From Siphonodentalium dalli (Eukaryota; Mollusca; Scaphopoda; Gadilida; Siphonodentaliidae): 64,000 nt of DNA. Positions 23,186-33,282 of the stretch are shown here, piece by piece. The stretch lies in contig CP136064.1 in assembly GCA_032622095.1 (NCBI GenBank), positions 127,459,605 through 127,523,604 on the forward strand, written 5' to 3'. Each line of letters starts with the position of its first letter. The stretch's first letter is position 1. The position numbers and the translations under genes were made by a program. The notes below the pieces were generated by a model. The model searched no databases, was not told the DNA's origin, and was given only the letters and a program-made list of their open reading frames with translations.

Positions 23186-24049
23186 TTTTTATTCGCCCTT
23201 TTGAAAAAAAGTCTTATTATGTAATCAGTCTGTCCATCCGTCTGTCTGTCCATTCGTCTGTCCGTCCGTCTGTTAACATTTTTAGTTTCCGATTGATAAC
23301 TCCAGTTTGGATTATTTGATCTGAACCGAAGTTGGTATGTGTATTTCCCAGTTAAAAATACAGGCCAAGTTCGAATATGGGTTCCGTCCAAGTATTTTTA
23401 CATGAGTTACGGCCCTTTTTCGACTTAGAATTTGACCGTCTATTAACATTTATGTTCTCCGATCAATAACTCCACTTTGAATTATTTGATCTGAACCAAA
23501 GTTGGTATGTTTATTTCCCCAACTAAAGATACAGGCCAAGTTCGAATATGGGTTCCATCCAATTATTTTGACATGAGTTACGGCCCTTTTTCAACTTAGA
23601 ATTTGACCTCTGTTAACATTTATGGTTTCCAATCGATAACTTTAGTTCAAATATATTTGATCTGAACCAATGTAGGTATGTGTATTTCCCAGCTAAAGAT
23701 ACAGACTAAGATCAGATATGGGTTCCGTCCAATTACTTTTACATGAGTTACGGCCCTTTTTCGACTTAGAATTTGATGGAATTCACCAATTTTGGTTTCT
23801 GACCGATAACTCCAGATTGGATTATTTTATCTGAACCAAATCTGGTATGTGTTTCCCATCTAAAAGTACAGGCCAATTTCGAATATAGGCTCTGTTCAAT
23901 TATTTTCACATGAGTTACGGACATTTTGGCATTGAAATTAGGGGTATATCAGATATTCTTTGTAAGCTCAAATTGTTATTTTATTTTGCGGTAGTACAAT
24001 TTGAAATGTCTAAAGGGCATATTTTGTCATACCCTAGCGATGCTCTTGT
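23186..24049 (+). mobile_element. Helitron-like element, family B, third copy
   Basis: The head TATTCGCCCTTTTGAAAAAA is followed by CTGTCCGTCCGTCTG microsatellite. Four core units carry GAACCAAAGTTGGTATGTG and CATGAGTTACGGCCCTTTTT. The tail is AGGGCAT...ATACCCT (hairpin) and AGCGATGCTCTTGTT. The end matches that of the 9198-10178 copy. Confidence 0.72.
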
Positions 24050-24245
24050 TTTTTTATGGGATGGGCCTTATCCTTGTTTAGGCCCACTTATAGTTTTTGG
24101 GACTTAAAAAACTCACACCATATGGGCTAAAACTCGGCTCTATATGGTAAATATATTCATGATTTAAAGCATCCTTTTGTTTCTGGGAAAAATCTTTTTC
24201 AGCCCATAAGAAAAATTAGACTTATTGTCCAAACTTGGACATTAA

Positions 24246-25505
24246 CTCTTTAACACTCAAATAGTTTTCTAGCGTAACCCTCAATGACGTGATTTGACAT
24301 TGCTACCTATTCCTCAATGACGCGATTTGACGTGTTGGTTTACATGGCAAGTTTTCCGTTTATATAAACGGTGTATATTCAGTTTTTTATGCTTTATTAA
24401 ATATGAATACTGTGACATAACTGTTGCAGATCAACACCTTGTCGATTTCTGGTCAAGTAGCGGGAAGTTTATATCGCTTAGTGCAGTTTAATATGGAATA
24501 ATCAATTCCGGCTGGGAGTGCAAATAATTATTCCATTTTCAACGACATATTACAACGTACTGGTACCGGTACTGAAATTGTCTTCTAACGTTTCCAAATC
24601 CGCCAGAACAAACCAAAGATCTATTTATTGTTGCCACTTTCTGAATAATTATAATTTATATCTTTTGAACCAACTTTGCGGTTCTTAATGCAAGGAGAAA
24701 TTAAAACCACGTGGGTGTGTTATGTTCCAAACCAGAAGAGTGGCTCAATCAGCAGGTTATTGGAAGAGCCTGTATAATTGATGGATGAGCTGGACCAATC
24801 CAGTGATCGCAGAATCGAGTCACTCAAGAGCCTCACCCAAATAAGGAAGTTGAATTTCTTTTAATTTTTTATTGATATTGGGAATCGTAGGGATTATTTA
24901 TATTTAAGAGATGAGTAATACCATCACACCAGATAAATAAACAACGCGTTATGCGAAAGCGACAAACTGAAAATGATGCAACCAATGATCACGTCATAAA
25001 ATGTTATGATTTACTCGATATTAAAGCTAGATTTTTTCCAATTTTCTCCACAGAAGTTTAAATTATAATCGGAGATGGGATGTGTATTCCCTGCATCACA
25101 AGGATTTCCCCCTAAACGAACCGTTTGTTCAACATTTTCTGCTGACTTTCTCAACTTTTCTGATGAAGTTTGGCATAAATAAAAATGATATTTTCTCCAT
25201 TCCTGTATGATATAGACCGACCAGTTCCGTTGTATAGGCATGATTCTCACAATGAAAATTTAGCTGGTAATTATTTAAGTTGTGGAATAACGGATACAAT
25301 TTGCATTGAAATGTTACCTATTTTGGCGGTGTAATAGAAATTCGCGATAACAACATGTCTAATAAAATTATCAATAAGCGAGCGCAACAAATTTGCTGCT
25401 AATTACGCCCTGTTGTCTACGTTAACGTTACCGGTGAGGGCTGTCCTGGGTAACGTTACAGGTACCCGTTAGACACGTCAAATCACGTCATTGAGGGTTA
25501 AAGAG
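24246..25505. mobile_element. TTAA-flanked piggyBac-like non-autonomous element
   Basis: It is flanked by TTAA at 24242-24245 and 25506-25509. The left end CTCTTTAACACTCAA and the nearby CCTCAATGACGTGATTTGAC are matched in reverse by GTCAAATCACGTCATTGAGG and GTTAAAGAG at the right. TTAA duplication with ends of this form is typical of piggyBac-type transposons. It is 1260 bp with no transposase seen. Confidence 0.7.
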
Positions 25506-25570
25506 TTAACGGATGTCCATCTACTCCATCATAATTTCATCAATGTTTCATTGGCTGTTTCTGTTAGTTT

Positions 25571-25687
25571 TGGCTCTCACTGAGAGCCTTTCTGATGAAT
25601 GGCAACAAGCCATATTTCTGACTAAATCCTGAAAAATTACCCATAATTCTGTTGTGGTTAAGGAGTCGATTATTTAGGGCATTACTG
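25571..25687. mobile_element. TA-flanked foldback MITE (CAGTAATGCC), right half
   Basis: GAATGGCAACAAGCCATATT and CCTGAAAAATTACCCATAAT, ending GGGCATTACTG before TA, match the right arm of the copies at 32538 and 63370. The left arm is missing. It ends 70 bases before a PINK1 exon. Confidence 0.7.
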
Positions 25688-25757
25688 TAGGCCTATATCT
25701 ACATCCTTGGCACAGTCTCTTTTTTTTACTGACCCCAGATCAAATTGTTTACTACAG

Positions 25758-25918
25758 GTACCCTAAAACTCTCAGGGAATATCTATCAGAATCCAACCCG
25801 GACATGAAGACACGCATCGCTCTGCTAATTCAGCTGTTAGATGGCGTCTCTCACATGCTGCACCATGGGATTGCTCATAGAGACCTGAAGAGTAACAACA
25901 TTCTGATTGACGACTCAG
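25758..25918 (+). CDS. PINK1: PINK1 exon: catalytic loop HRD
   Basis: The acceptor is GTTTACTACAG and the donor GGTACACAG at 25919. The exon is 161 bp, phase 2 to phase 1. It encodes YPKTLREYL (human YPCTLRQYL), alpha-E, and GIAHRDLKSNNILI. The proton-acceptor Asp is at 25882-25884 (fragment residue 254, human D362) and the magnesium-binding Asn five residues later (N259, human N367). All catalytic-loop residues are present. Confidence 0.95.
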
Positions 25919-26266
25919 GTACACAGATTATTTTTGTGTTGATACCTGCTTGTTACTTTATTTAGGCTAAATGTGTCATTATTCATGGTTTCCACTGGTA
26001 TGGCAGACCAGCCGGTGACCAGCTTTATTTCCCTCCCTAAGCAAGACTTCATACCGAATGAAAACGGATATTTGTTGGACATTAACCCAAACCATCATGG
26101 AAGATCAAAGCCAACATAAAGAATTGTGAATACCCTTGGAAAAAACCTCTCATATACATCATACCAAAAGCGATCAAGATAAGCATACTCCGTGCTTTCA
26201 TTGTTCAACCCAATCTGCTAGCTTCTAATGTAAGTTTACGTGTATGTAAACATAGTTTATTTATGG

Positions 26267-27995
26267 TTGGTAAAGCGAGATATTGATCTACATGTATTTT
26301 GTCTTATTTTTGTTTGGATGAGGCATATTCTGATAATCATTCGCGTCGGACAATTATGAATTTAAATGGGAATGTATAATCATGTGCCATGAAATTTTTT
26401 GATAAATAGTCCTGCATACAATTCCATAAATATTAATTCCTCGTTCAGGATTAGATTGATCTTCTATTACTGTGACATCTATATTGGTGACAAGGGTTGT
26501 CTCTTTTTTTCTTATTTGGTAAAGCAAGATATTAATCTACATATATTATGTCTTATTATACCCCCTTTTTTTTTTTAAAGGGGGGTATACTGTTTTGCAC
26601 CTGTCCGTCCGTGCGTCCGTGCGTGCGTCCGTGCGTGCGTCCGTGAGTCTGTACATCCGTCCGATGTCTGTTCGTGTCATAACTTGAACAGTAGTGCTCG
26701 GATCTCAATGAAATTAGGTATGGATGTTCACTATTATGAGGACATTAAATAGAGGGTTCCATCGTTTTGTTTGGATTTTCCATTCTAGAGTTATTCATCT
26801 TTGTTTATCTGGAAATAGTGGCTTTTTGGTCCGTCTGGTGTCTGTTCATGTCGTAACTTCAACAGTTGTGCTGGGATCTCAACCAAATTTGGTGTGGATG
26901 TTCACAACTATGAGGACATTAAATAGAGGGTTCCATCGTTTTGTTCGGATTTTCCATTCTAGAGTTATTCATCTTTGTTTATCTTGAAATGTTGGATTTT
27001 TGGTCCATCTGGTGTCTGTTCATGTCATAACCTGAACAGTAGTGCTCGGATCGCAATGAAATTTTGTATGGATGTTCACTGCTATGAGGGCATTCAATAG
27101 AGGGTTCCATCGTTTTGTTCGGATTTTCCATTCTAGAGTTATACATCTTTGTTCATCTGGAAATGTTGGCTTTTTGGTTCGTCTGGTGTCTGTTCATATT
27201 GTAACTTCAACAGTTGTACTGGGATCTCAATAGGATTTGGTATGGATGTTCACTACTATGAGGACATTAAAAAGAGGGTTCCATCGTTTTGTTCCGCTTT
27301 TCCATTCTAGAGTTATTCATCTTTGTTCATCTGGAAATGTTGGCTTTTTGGTCCATCTGGTGTCTGTTCATGTCGTAACTTCAACAGTTGTGCTGGGATC
27401 TCAATGGAATTTGGTATAGATGTTCACCACTATGAGGACATTCAATAGGGGGTTCCATTGTTCTGTTCTGCTTTTCCATTCTAGAGTAATTCAATTTTGT
27501 TTATCTGGAAATGTTGGCTGTTTGATCCATCCGATGTCTGTTCAGCTCATAACTTGAACAGTAATGCTCGGATCTCAATGAAATTTTGTATGGATGTTCA
27601 CCACTATGAGGACATTTAATGGCACATTCAAATGTTTGTTTTGGTTTTTTGTTCTATAGTTATTCATCTTTGTTTATATGAAAATGCTGATTTCTGGGTC
27701 CATATGTCTGAGTATAGCCATCATAAGTTATAGATGTGCCCACACTAGGCGGTATGCCATGAGGGGGTATGCACCGGACGACAGTCCATCTCTTGTTTGG
27801 ATGAGGAACGTTCTGATAATCATTTGCGTTGGACAATTATGAATTTAAATGGGAATGTATAATCATGTGCCATGAAAATTAACTTTGATAAATAGTCCTG
27901 CATACAATTCCATAAATAGTAATTCCGCGTTCAGGATTAGATTGATCTTCTATTACCGTGACATCTATATTGGTGACCAGGTTTGTCTTTTTTCA
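26267..27995 (+). repeat. Tandem duplication (~249 bp unit), second copy split by an insertion
   Basis: TTGGTAAAGC(G/A)AGATATT starts both copies, at 26267 and 26516. GTTTGGATGAGG, AATTTAAATGGGAATGTATA and GACATCTATATTGGTGAC occur in the first copy and again after 27793. The second copy is interrupted at 26557 by a family C element. Confidence 0.82.
26557..27796 (+). mobile_element. Helitron-like element, family C, inserted in duplicated sequence
   Basis: The head TATACCCCC...AAAGGGGGGTATACTG is followed by GTCCGTGCGTGCGTCC microsatellite. Six core units have GTCTGTTC at 26664, 26838, 27012, 27186, 27360 and 27534, a strict period of 174 bp. The tail ends CCATCTCTTGT. The ORFs over this stretch are repeat shadows. 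Confidence 0.8.
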
Positions 27996-28486
27996 TAGAT
28001 GATCAATTCAGTGAAATTTCTTAATATTGATGAAAATAACATGTAATCGGGTGTAACGCTGCAGGTCTGAGCATTTGAAAACTGCAGGAGAGCCACAATA
28101 GCTCTTTATTAAATCAACCCAGGCAATAGTAATTATAGAACACAATTTATAGAACTTTAAATTGATGAGTATTATGGCCTAAGAGCTCTTTCCATCAATG
28201 TATCACATTATTATAATCAATAAATTTGAAAAATCATCAAGGAAATATGGGTTGATACAAAAATCGGACTTGGCTCTGAAAGGGTTATTTGAGCAAATGT
28301 CAACTAAGATGTATTCTTTGGGCATGTATTAACTGACCTGCATCTATAATATGAAGTCAAAAAAATGCTAATTACTATATTGAATTGTTAATTGAGGTGA
28401 GATGAAATAGGGAACTCATGGAGAGCAATTACAGCCCTCCTTATTTTGGTTTTAGGAGAGCCGAGTGGAGCTGGAGCGCTTCTTAA

Positions 28487-29666
28487 CTCTTTCAACCCGG
28501 CATCGTAATTTACGATCATCCCGGCAGCCCGCTTTAGCGGGCAGAGCGCAATTGTCGGGCATAATACAATATTTCCAGAGATTTACAAATGATTTTATTG
28601 GTTAGCGACTTGTATATCCTTTGGGTGATATTCGGTATCAATACTAATTTATTGGAGCGCACGAATACCTAGCATGTACGCCATAAGAGAATTCCGGGGC
28701 CTAAATAAAGACAGCACCTGTATGACGTCACGATTACTATTTTGGGGTTTCTTAAAAATCGATGATGCAATATACTGCCGACAGGTGTGGTGTTTTGAGT
28801 CACATTTGATTTTGGTTTATTGTTTTATCACAAAAACATACCGATAAGATTATTGTTATTACGTTTATGAAATAAAGAAGATAATGTTGACCTTTCTAAC
28901 GATGTTTTATTTGTGGTATCTGTCTAATGTCTCCTATTTTCGATGCAATGTTACGGAAATCACCGTGTCGCACAACGGCGCGACTTTAATAATAGCTGCA
29001 CGTGCATATTATAAACATGACATCGACATTCAAAATCATTTTGGGAATCCGATCAGGGCATTGGCAGTTGTTTTATTTGGAATGTTACTCATAATTCCTC
29101 AACTTACTGACAAGTAAATTTCTGAGTCTAAAATTGCTGAATGTGGGAGTATATGTCTGTTTCGGTCAAATGGCATCTCTTAGGCGTACTAGCTAGGTTA
29201 GTACTGGTCTGCTCTTGCCTTTGATAAAGCAATTAGGTTCAATGAACCGATTGGTAAAACATTTGAAACCATGCAGGGTGTCATCACAACCACGTTTATA
29301 CACCACACTTGCAAAGCATGACACATACATGTACAGTGTATGTATTTGTGGAAAACATTGATATGCGAAGTGGATATCCCAGATACAGGTGATACATGCC
29401 ACTATAGCATATTTTGGGGTTCAATGTCCCTTCTTGGTTCTCACCTGCACACACCTGATATATCATTTAGATGTGAAATCACAACTGGTATATAACATAA
29501 ATTGAAGGTCACTTGTTAACGATCATAAAACACGCAATTTGCCATACCCGACATCACTCTAAAGGTAGTGTTGCAGCAAAACATCAGGGACACATAATTT
29601 TACTTAGGCAAGCTGATAATCCAGGGTTCTGGGACATCTGTATCTGTATATTCAGGGATGAAAGAG
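28487..29666. mobile_element. TTAA-flanked piggyBac-like element, 1180 bp
   Basis: TTAA lies at 28483-28486 and 29667-29670. The ends are CTCTTTCAACCC and GGGATGAAAGAG, inverted with one mismatch in 12. Internal sequence is AT-rich and has no recognisable transposase. Confidence 0.55.
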
Positions 29667-29894
29667 TTAATAGGCCAGGTTTGACGGCAAAATTGACGCG
29701 GTGTGATTTTCAAATTATGGCAGTATTAGTATAGCCAAGTAAAACCCGCCAAGCACCATTCTATGGTGAAAGGTAACAGGGATTTGGGCATGAAATTCCC
29801 TACATTTTAACCCTAGCAGAGACACTGTATGTATAATATACATTAACAGCTTAAAACAAGCTATGCACATTTATGATTTACCATATTGTTGCAG

Positions 29895-30022
29895 GTGATA
29901 TTCCTCATATGGTGGTATGTGATTTTGGAAACTGTCTGGCAGATGAGAATCATGGACTGAGAATCCCATACCAAACTAGTGATATAAATAAAGGTGGAAA
30001 CAGTGCTCTCATGTCCCCAGAG
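29895..30022 (+). CDS. PINK1: PINK1 exon: DFG and activation loop
   Basis: The acceptor is TTGTTGCAG and the donor GAGGTGAGT at 30023. The exon is 128 bp, phase 1 to phase 0. It encodes [16 protein letters not shown] with the DFG Asp at 29921-29923 (fragment residue 275, human D384), then the PINK1-specific activation loop with [11 protein letters not shown]. Human has DFGCCLADESIGL and RGGNGCLMAPE. SPE replaces APE, a mild change. Confidence 0.95.
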
Positions 30023-31095
30023 GTGAGTTATAAACTAATGTACCCAATTTATCATTGCTAGAAATAATACTATTTTGAAGGTCTTTGAAGACACACATCA
30101 GTAGATAAGTTTTCTTTTCAGCTATTAATATTACGAATTTATGATCAGAATAATATTATACTGGGGGTTGTGGACAGGCTATACAATATATAGAATGTAT
30201 TGGCAAAAAATTAAGGTGTTCTCTTATAAACTATATGCCATCTACTATGGTCAAAGAGCATAAAATTTACTAATGCATCCAGAAGTTGGATTAATTCTCA
30301 CTGATACATAATCCATGATTAACAGATGTTCGGGCTGCTGTCAATCCCCGCAATATTTCTCTTCTTGATGAAAAATTGAGTGATGAAGTATACCTCAAGA
30401 AAGGCCCTGCAAATCGGGGGTTTACATGGGAATAAAAACAGGGGTGAGATTCCCAATTTGAATCGAATATGTATGTGTCGGCGGTACAGTTTACGGTGTT
30501 CTCAGAGAACCGCAACCAAACCGAAAAGTCAAAAACTATCAGCTCTATAAAATATATACATGAGCCAAACCTGGATATCAAAATACTAGTTTCAGCGAAC
30601 TTAGGTACATAATACCAGCTTTGTGAACTTGGGGTATTTAATGCTCAAAGCCATAAAGACAGCAGTATTACTATGTATTACGATGTGTATTGGGGCAAAA
30701 TGGGGAATGCCATTACAATTAAGGGAGTGGGATGGGTAATGGAGCATGTTACAATGTATAGTACTACTGTCGAACTACTGGAAGTTTCAGTCACAAAAAC
30801 ATCTTTGTGTTTCGAAAATCATGAACATTGTAAGCACACAATATACATTTCAAGAATGCTAGACGCACATATCTCTGATTAATCAAGGATGTTCGTATTC
30901 TTACTTGTTTCAATATTTCCTATGGCTTCCTACATTTGCGACATTAGGTGAGAAATACACTGTATTTACTGTCTTGTCATTGGGATGTATGGTATAAATC
31001 AATGCAGCAAGACAAAAATTGAGTTTAGACCAACAGTAGATTTTAAATTTAGGACAATGCATCTTCAACATCATGTTCTTTTTCACCACAAGAAC
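30023..31095. other. Intronic stretch, nothing recognised
   Basis: AT-rich sequence with short ORFs and no supported repeat or gene. Confidence 0.4.
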
Positions 31096-31350
31096 AAGCC
31101 TTGAAATAGTGTCTGTCATTTGCAGAATGCGTTTTCCCAGAGGGTGAATTTAGTGATGCTACCCCACATAGTGGGCTAGCATCACCAAATTTACCCTCTG
31201 GGAACCTCATTCTGCTGAGGTGTAAGCAGAATGAGGTCCCCAGAGGGTGTATTTGGTGATGCTAGCCCGCTATGCGGGGTAGCATCACTAAATTCACGCT
31301 CTGGGTACCTCAATCTGCAAATGACAGGCACACTATTTCAAGGCTTGCAC
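31093..31350. mobile_element. Palindromic MITE, GCAGAATGAGGTCCC family, near-complete double palindrome
   Basis: The outer arms CAAGCCTTGAAATAGTGTCT and TGTCATTTGCAG are inverted as CTGCAAATGACAGGCACACT and ATTTCAAGGCTTG. Inside are two back-to-back copies of the AGAGGGTGAATTTAGTGATG / CATCACTAAATT palindrome. At about 258 bp it is the longest copy here and defines the family ends. Confidence 0.78.
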
Positions 31351-31490
31351 AAGAATCAAAGCCTCGCCGGGCCCTAACCTGAAGTTGTTTGGTTGAATGT
31401 TGATTGATTGATCAACTTTCTTGAAAAGTTCAAGTTGTAATAAAATTTGATAATTTTAACACATTATAGATGCCCTGTCTGATTTAACAC

Positions 31491-32036
31491 TATTTAACCC
31501 TAAATTACTATTTCCTCAGCTTCGGTGGTGAACGATATTTTATTTCAGTCGTGAAACCCAACCTTCAAAAAGCTCTGGGCTATTAGATTTCAAATTTCAA
31601 ATTTTACCTAATTCTAATTATTTATTTTCTCCACCCAGAATTCCAAACCGGGTGATTTCTGGTTCGCACTGGAATTCTTCAACACATATGTGTCATCACA
31701 AATGTAAACAAACATCTATAACATCTATAACTTATCTATTTTCATGTATTTTCGTCATTTTTTATTCTGATAATTATTTCCGATCTCTAAAGCCACTGCT
31801 AACTTCGACCTTGCATGATCTCACAAACTTTCATTACAGCGTCTACGCATGTCCATATATATATTTATTTCCGCAGGAATTTTTGCTAGGCTGACAACAA
31901 TTCGAGGTGGAGAACATAAATATATTTCAAATTTCAAAATCTAATAGCTCTGAGCTTTGAAGGGTGGATTCTTGACTCAAATCTAGTATTTTACCTCCGA
32001 AACCGGAGGAAATAGTAATTTATGGGTGTTAAATAG
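31491..32036. mobile_element. Element with ~110 bp imperfect terminal inverted repeats
   Basis: TATTTAACCCTAAATTACTA at the left is matched in reverse by TAGTAATTTATGGGTGTTAA at the right. The pairing continues through CCTTCAAAAAGCTCTGGGCT and AGCTCTGAGCTTTGAAGGG. It ends about 68 bases before a PINK1 exon. No coding sequence. Confidence 0.6.
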
Positions 32037-32103
32037 GTCAAAGTATCTTTAGTCATTCTAGCTAATAAACATGAGAAATTTGTCAGCTCTATATATGTTG
32101 CAG

Positions 32104-32284
32104 ATCAAATGTGCGCAGGCTGGATTGAAATCAGTTCTAGACTACAGCAAGTCAGACCTGTGGAGTGCTGGAACTATAGCTTACGAAATACTCGGGGCAG
32201 AAAATCCATTCTACCAAGCCAACAATAACAGGAACGTTCTTGATAGTAGGACATATAACGAGAATGAGCTACCCCAATTACCAG
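32104..32284 (+). CDS. PINK1: PINK1 exon: alpha-F and C-lobe
   Basis: The acceptor is TATGTTGCAG and the donor AGGTAACTT at 32285. The exon is 181 bp, phase 0 to phase 1. It encodes LDYSKSDLWSAGTIAYEILG followed by NPFYQ and SRTYNENELPQLP, matching human [20 protein letters not shown], NPFYG and SRSYQEAQLPALP. The alpha-F Asp is fragment residue 326. The exon begins about 68 bases after a short element with terminal inverted repeats and is followed within 30 bases by a SINE-like sequence. Confidence 0.95.
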
Positions 32285-32310
32285 GTAACTTACCATCTCT
32301 ACTGCTAATT

Positions 32311-32805
32311 AGGGGATCCTGATAGTTCAGTGGATAAGGTTAAGCCATCCTAGAGCATCCAGCAAGTTTGTTGTTTCCCAATAGCCAGATTTATGATCCA
32401 CGTAACGGGCCTCCCTGATCTGCTTATCTGGGCAAGGCTGTCGGTAGCTTACCAGGGTTAGTCGTTTATATATGTAGTGGAGTGATTTTCCTGTGAAATT
32501 TATCCTCTGTGCTACAGTAAATTTATCCTCTGTGCTACAGTAATGCCCTAAATAATCTACTCCTTAACCACAGCAGAATTATGGGTAACTTTTCAGGATT
32601 TAGTCGGAAATATGGCTTGTTGCCATTCACTGAGAGCTTTCCGATGAATGGCAACAGGCCATATTTCCGACTAAATTCTGAAAAGTTACCCATAATTTTG
32701 CTATGGTTAAGGAGTCGATTATTTAGGCATTACCGTATGTTTCATTTACCAGCAAAACTGACATTGTGATATGGCCTAGCAACTGAAAAGACGATAAACC
32801 CCAAT
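32311..32805 (+). mobile_element. Degenerate tRNA-derived SINE, interrupted by a MITE
   Basis: AGGGGATCCTGATAGTTCAG and TGGATAAGG look like a tRNA head with an A box. GTGATATGGCCTAGC and GATAAACCCCAATAAAC resemble the 3' tail of the clear SINE at 41141. A TA-flanked MITE sits between them. The B box is not obvious, so the call is tentative. Confidence 0.4.
32538..32735. mobile_element. TA-flanked foldback MITE (CAGTAATGCC), 198 bp
   Basis: The element begins CAGTAATGCCCTAAATAATC and ends with the inverted form at GGCATTACCG, between TA dinucleotides. The arms pair over about 90 bp, including AGAATTATGGGTAACTTTTC. TA target and ends suit a Tc1/mariner-type MITE. The 27 bp before it (AAATTTATCCTCTGTGCTAC) is also duplicated. 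Confidence 0.78.
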
Positions 32806-32889
32806 AAACTAAACACGACTCAAAGGGTTTTAGAACTCAAGAAGTATTGAAGCCTATTTCTGTTGATTGCAGCCAAGTCTGGAAATATG

Positions 32890-33000
32890 TTATCTGTCAT
32901 TTGCAGAATGAGGTTCCCAGAGGGTGAATTTAGTGATGCTACCCCACAAAGCAGGCTAGCATCACCAAATTCAAACTCTGGGGACCTCATTCTGCTGTCG
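32890..33000. mobile_element. GCAGAATGAGGTCCC palindrome family, copy
   Basis: CTGTCATTTGCAGAATGAGG and GAATTTAGTGATGCTACCCC fold onto GGCTAGCATCACCAAATTCA and GGGGACCTCATTCTGC. A further partial arm in the same family occurs at 33106-33240. Confidence 0.7.
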
Positions 33001-33105
33001 AATTAACATTGTTTTAGTTACTTTTTCCCTTCTGTTCAGTTTCTATATGCCCTAATTTGCAGAAGATAAAATGAGTAATCGAGGTGACTATTGGGTGAAC
33101 ATCAC

Positions 33106-33240
33106 CAACTTCAACTTTGATCACAGGTCTCCCATAGCAGTTGAGACCTAAGCAGATTGAGTTTCCCAGAGAGTGAATTTGGTGATGCTAGCCCACCATG
33201 TGACAAATGACAGACACCATATTCCCAGGCTTGATGGCAG
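33106..33240. mobile_element. GCAGAATGAGGTCCC palindrome family, partial inverted copy
   Basis: AGTGAATTTGGTGATGCTAG and ACAAATGACAGACACC are from the right arm. The left arm is degraded. Confidence 0.5.
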
Positions 33241-33282
33241 CAGGGAAGATCATTTCTGGCAAACAGAGACAAGTGCCTGTAA

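Noticed and set aside
26724..27419. ORFs with repeated MRTLNRGFHRF and VHVVTSTVVLGSQ sequence
   Set aside because: They are translations of the 174 bp core repeats of a family C element; the repeat has no stop in this frame by chance and no known domain.
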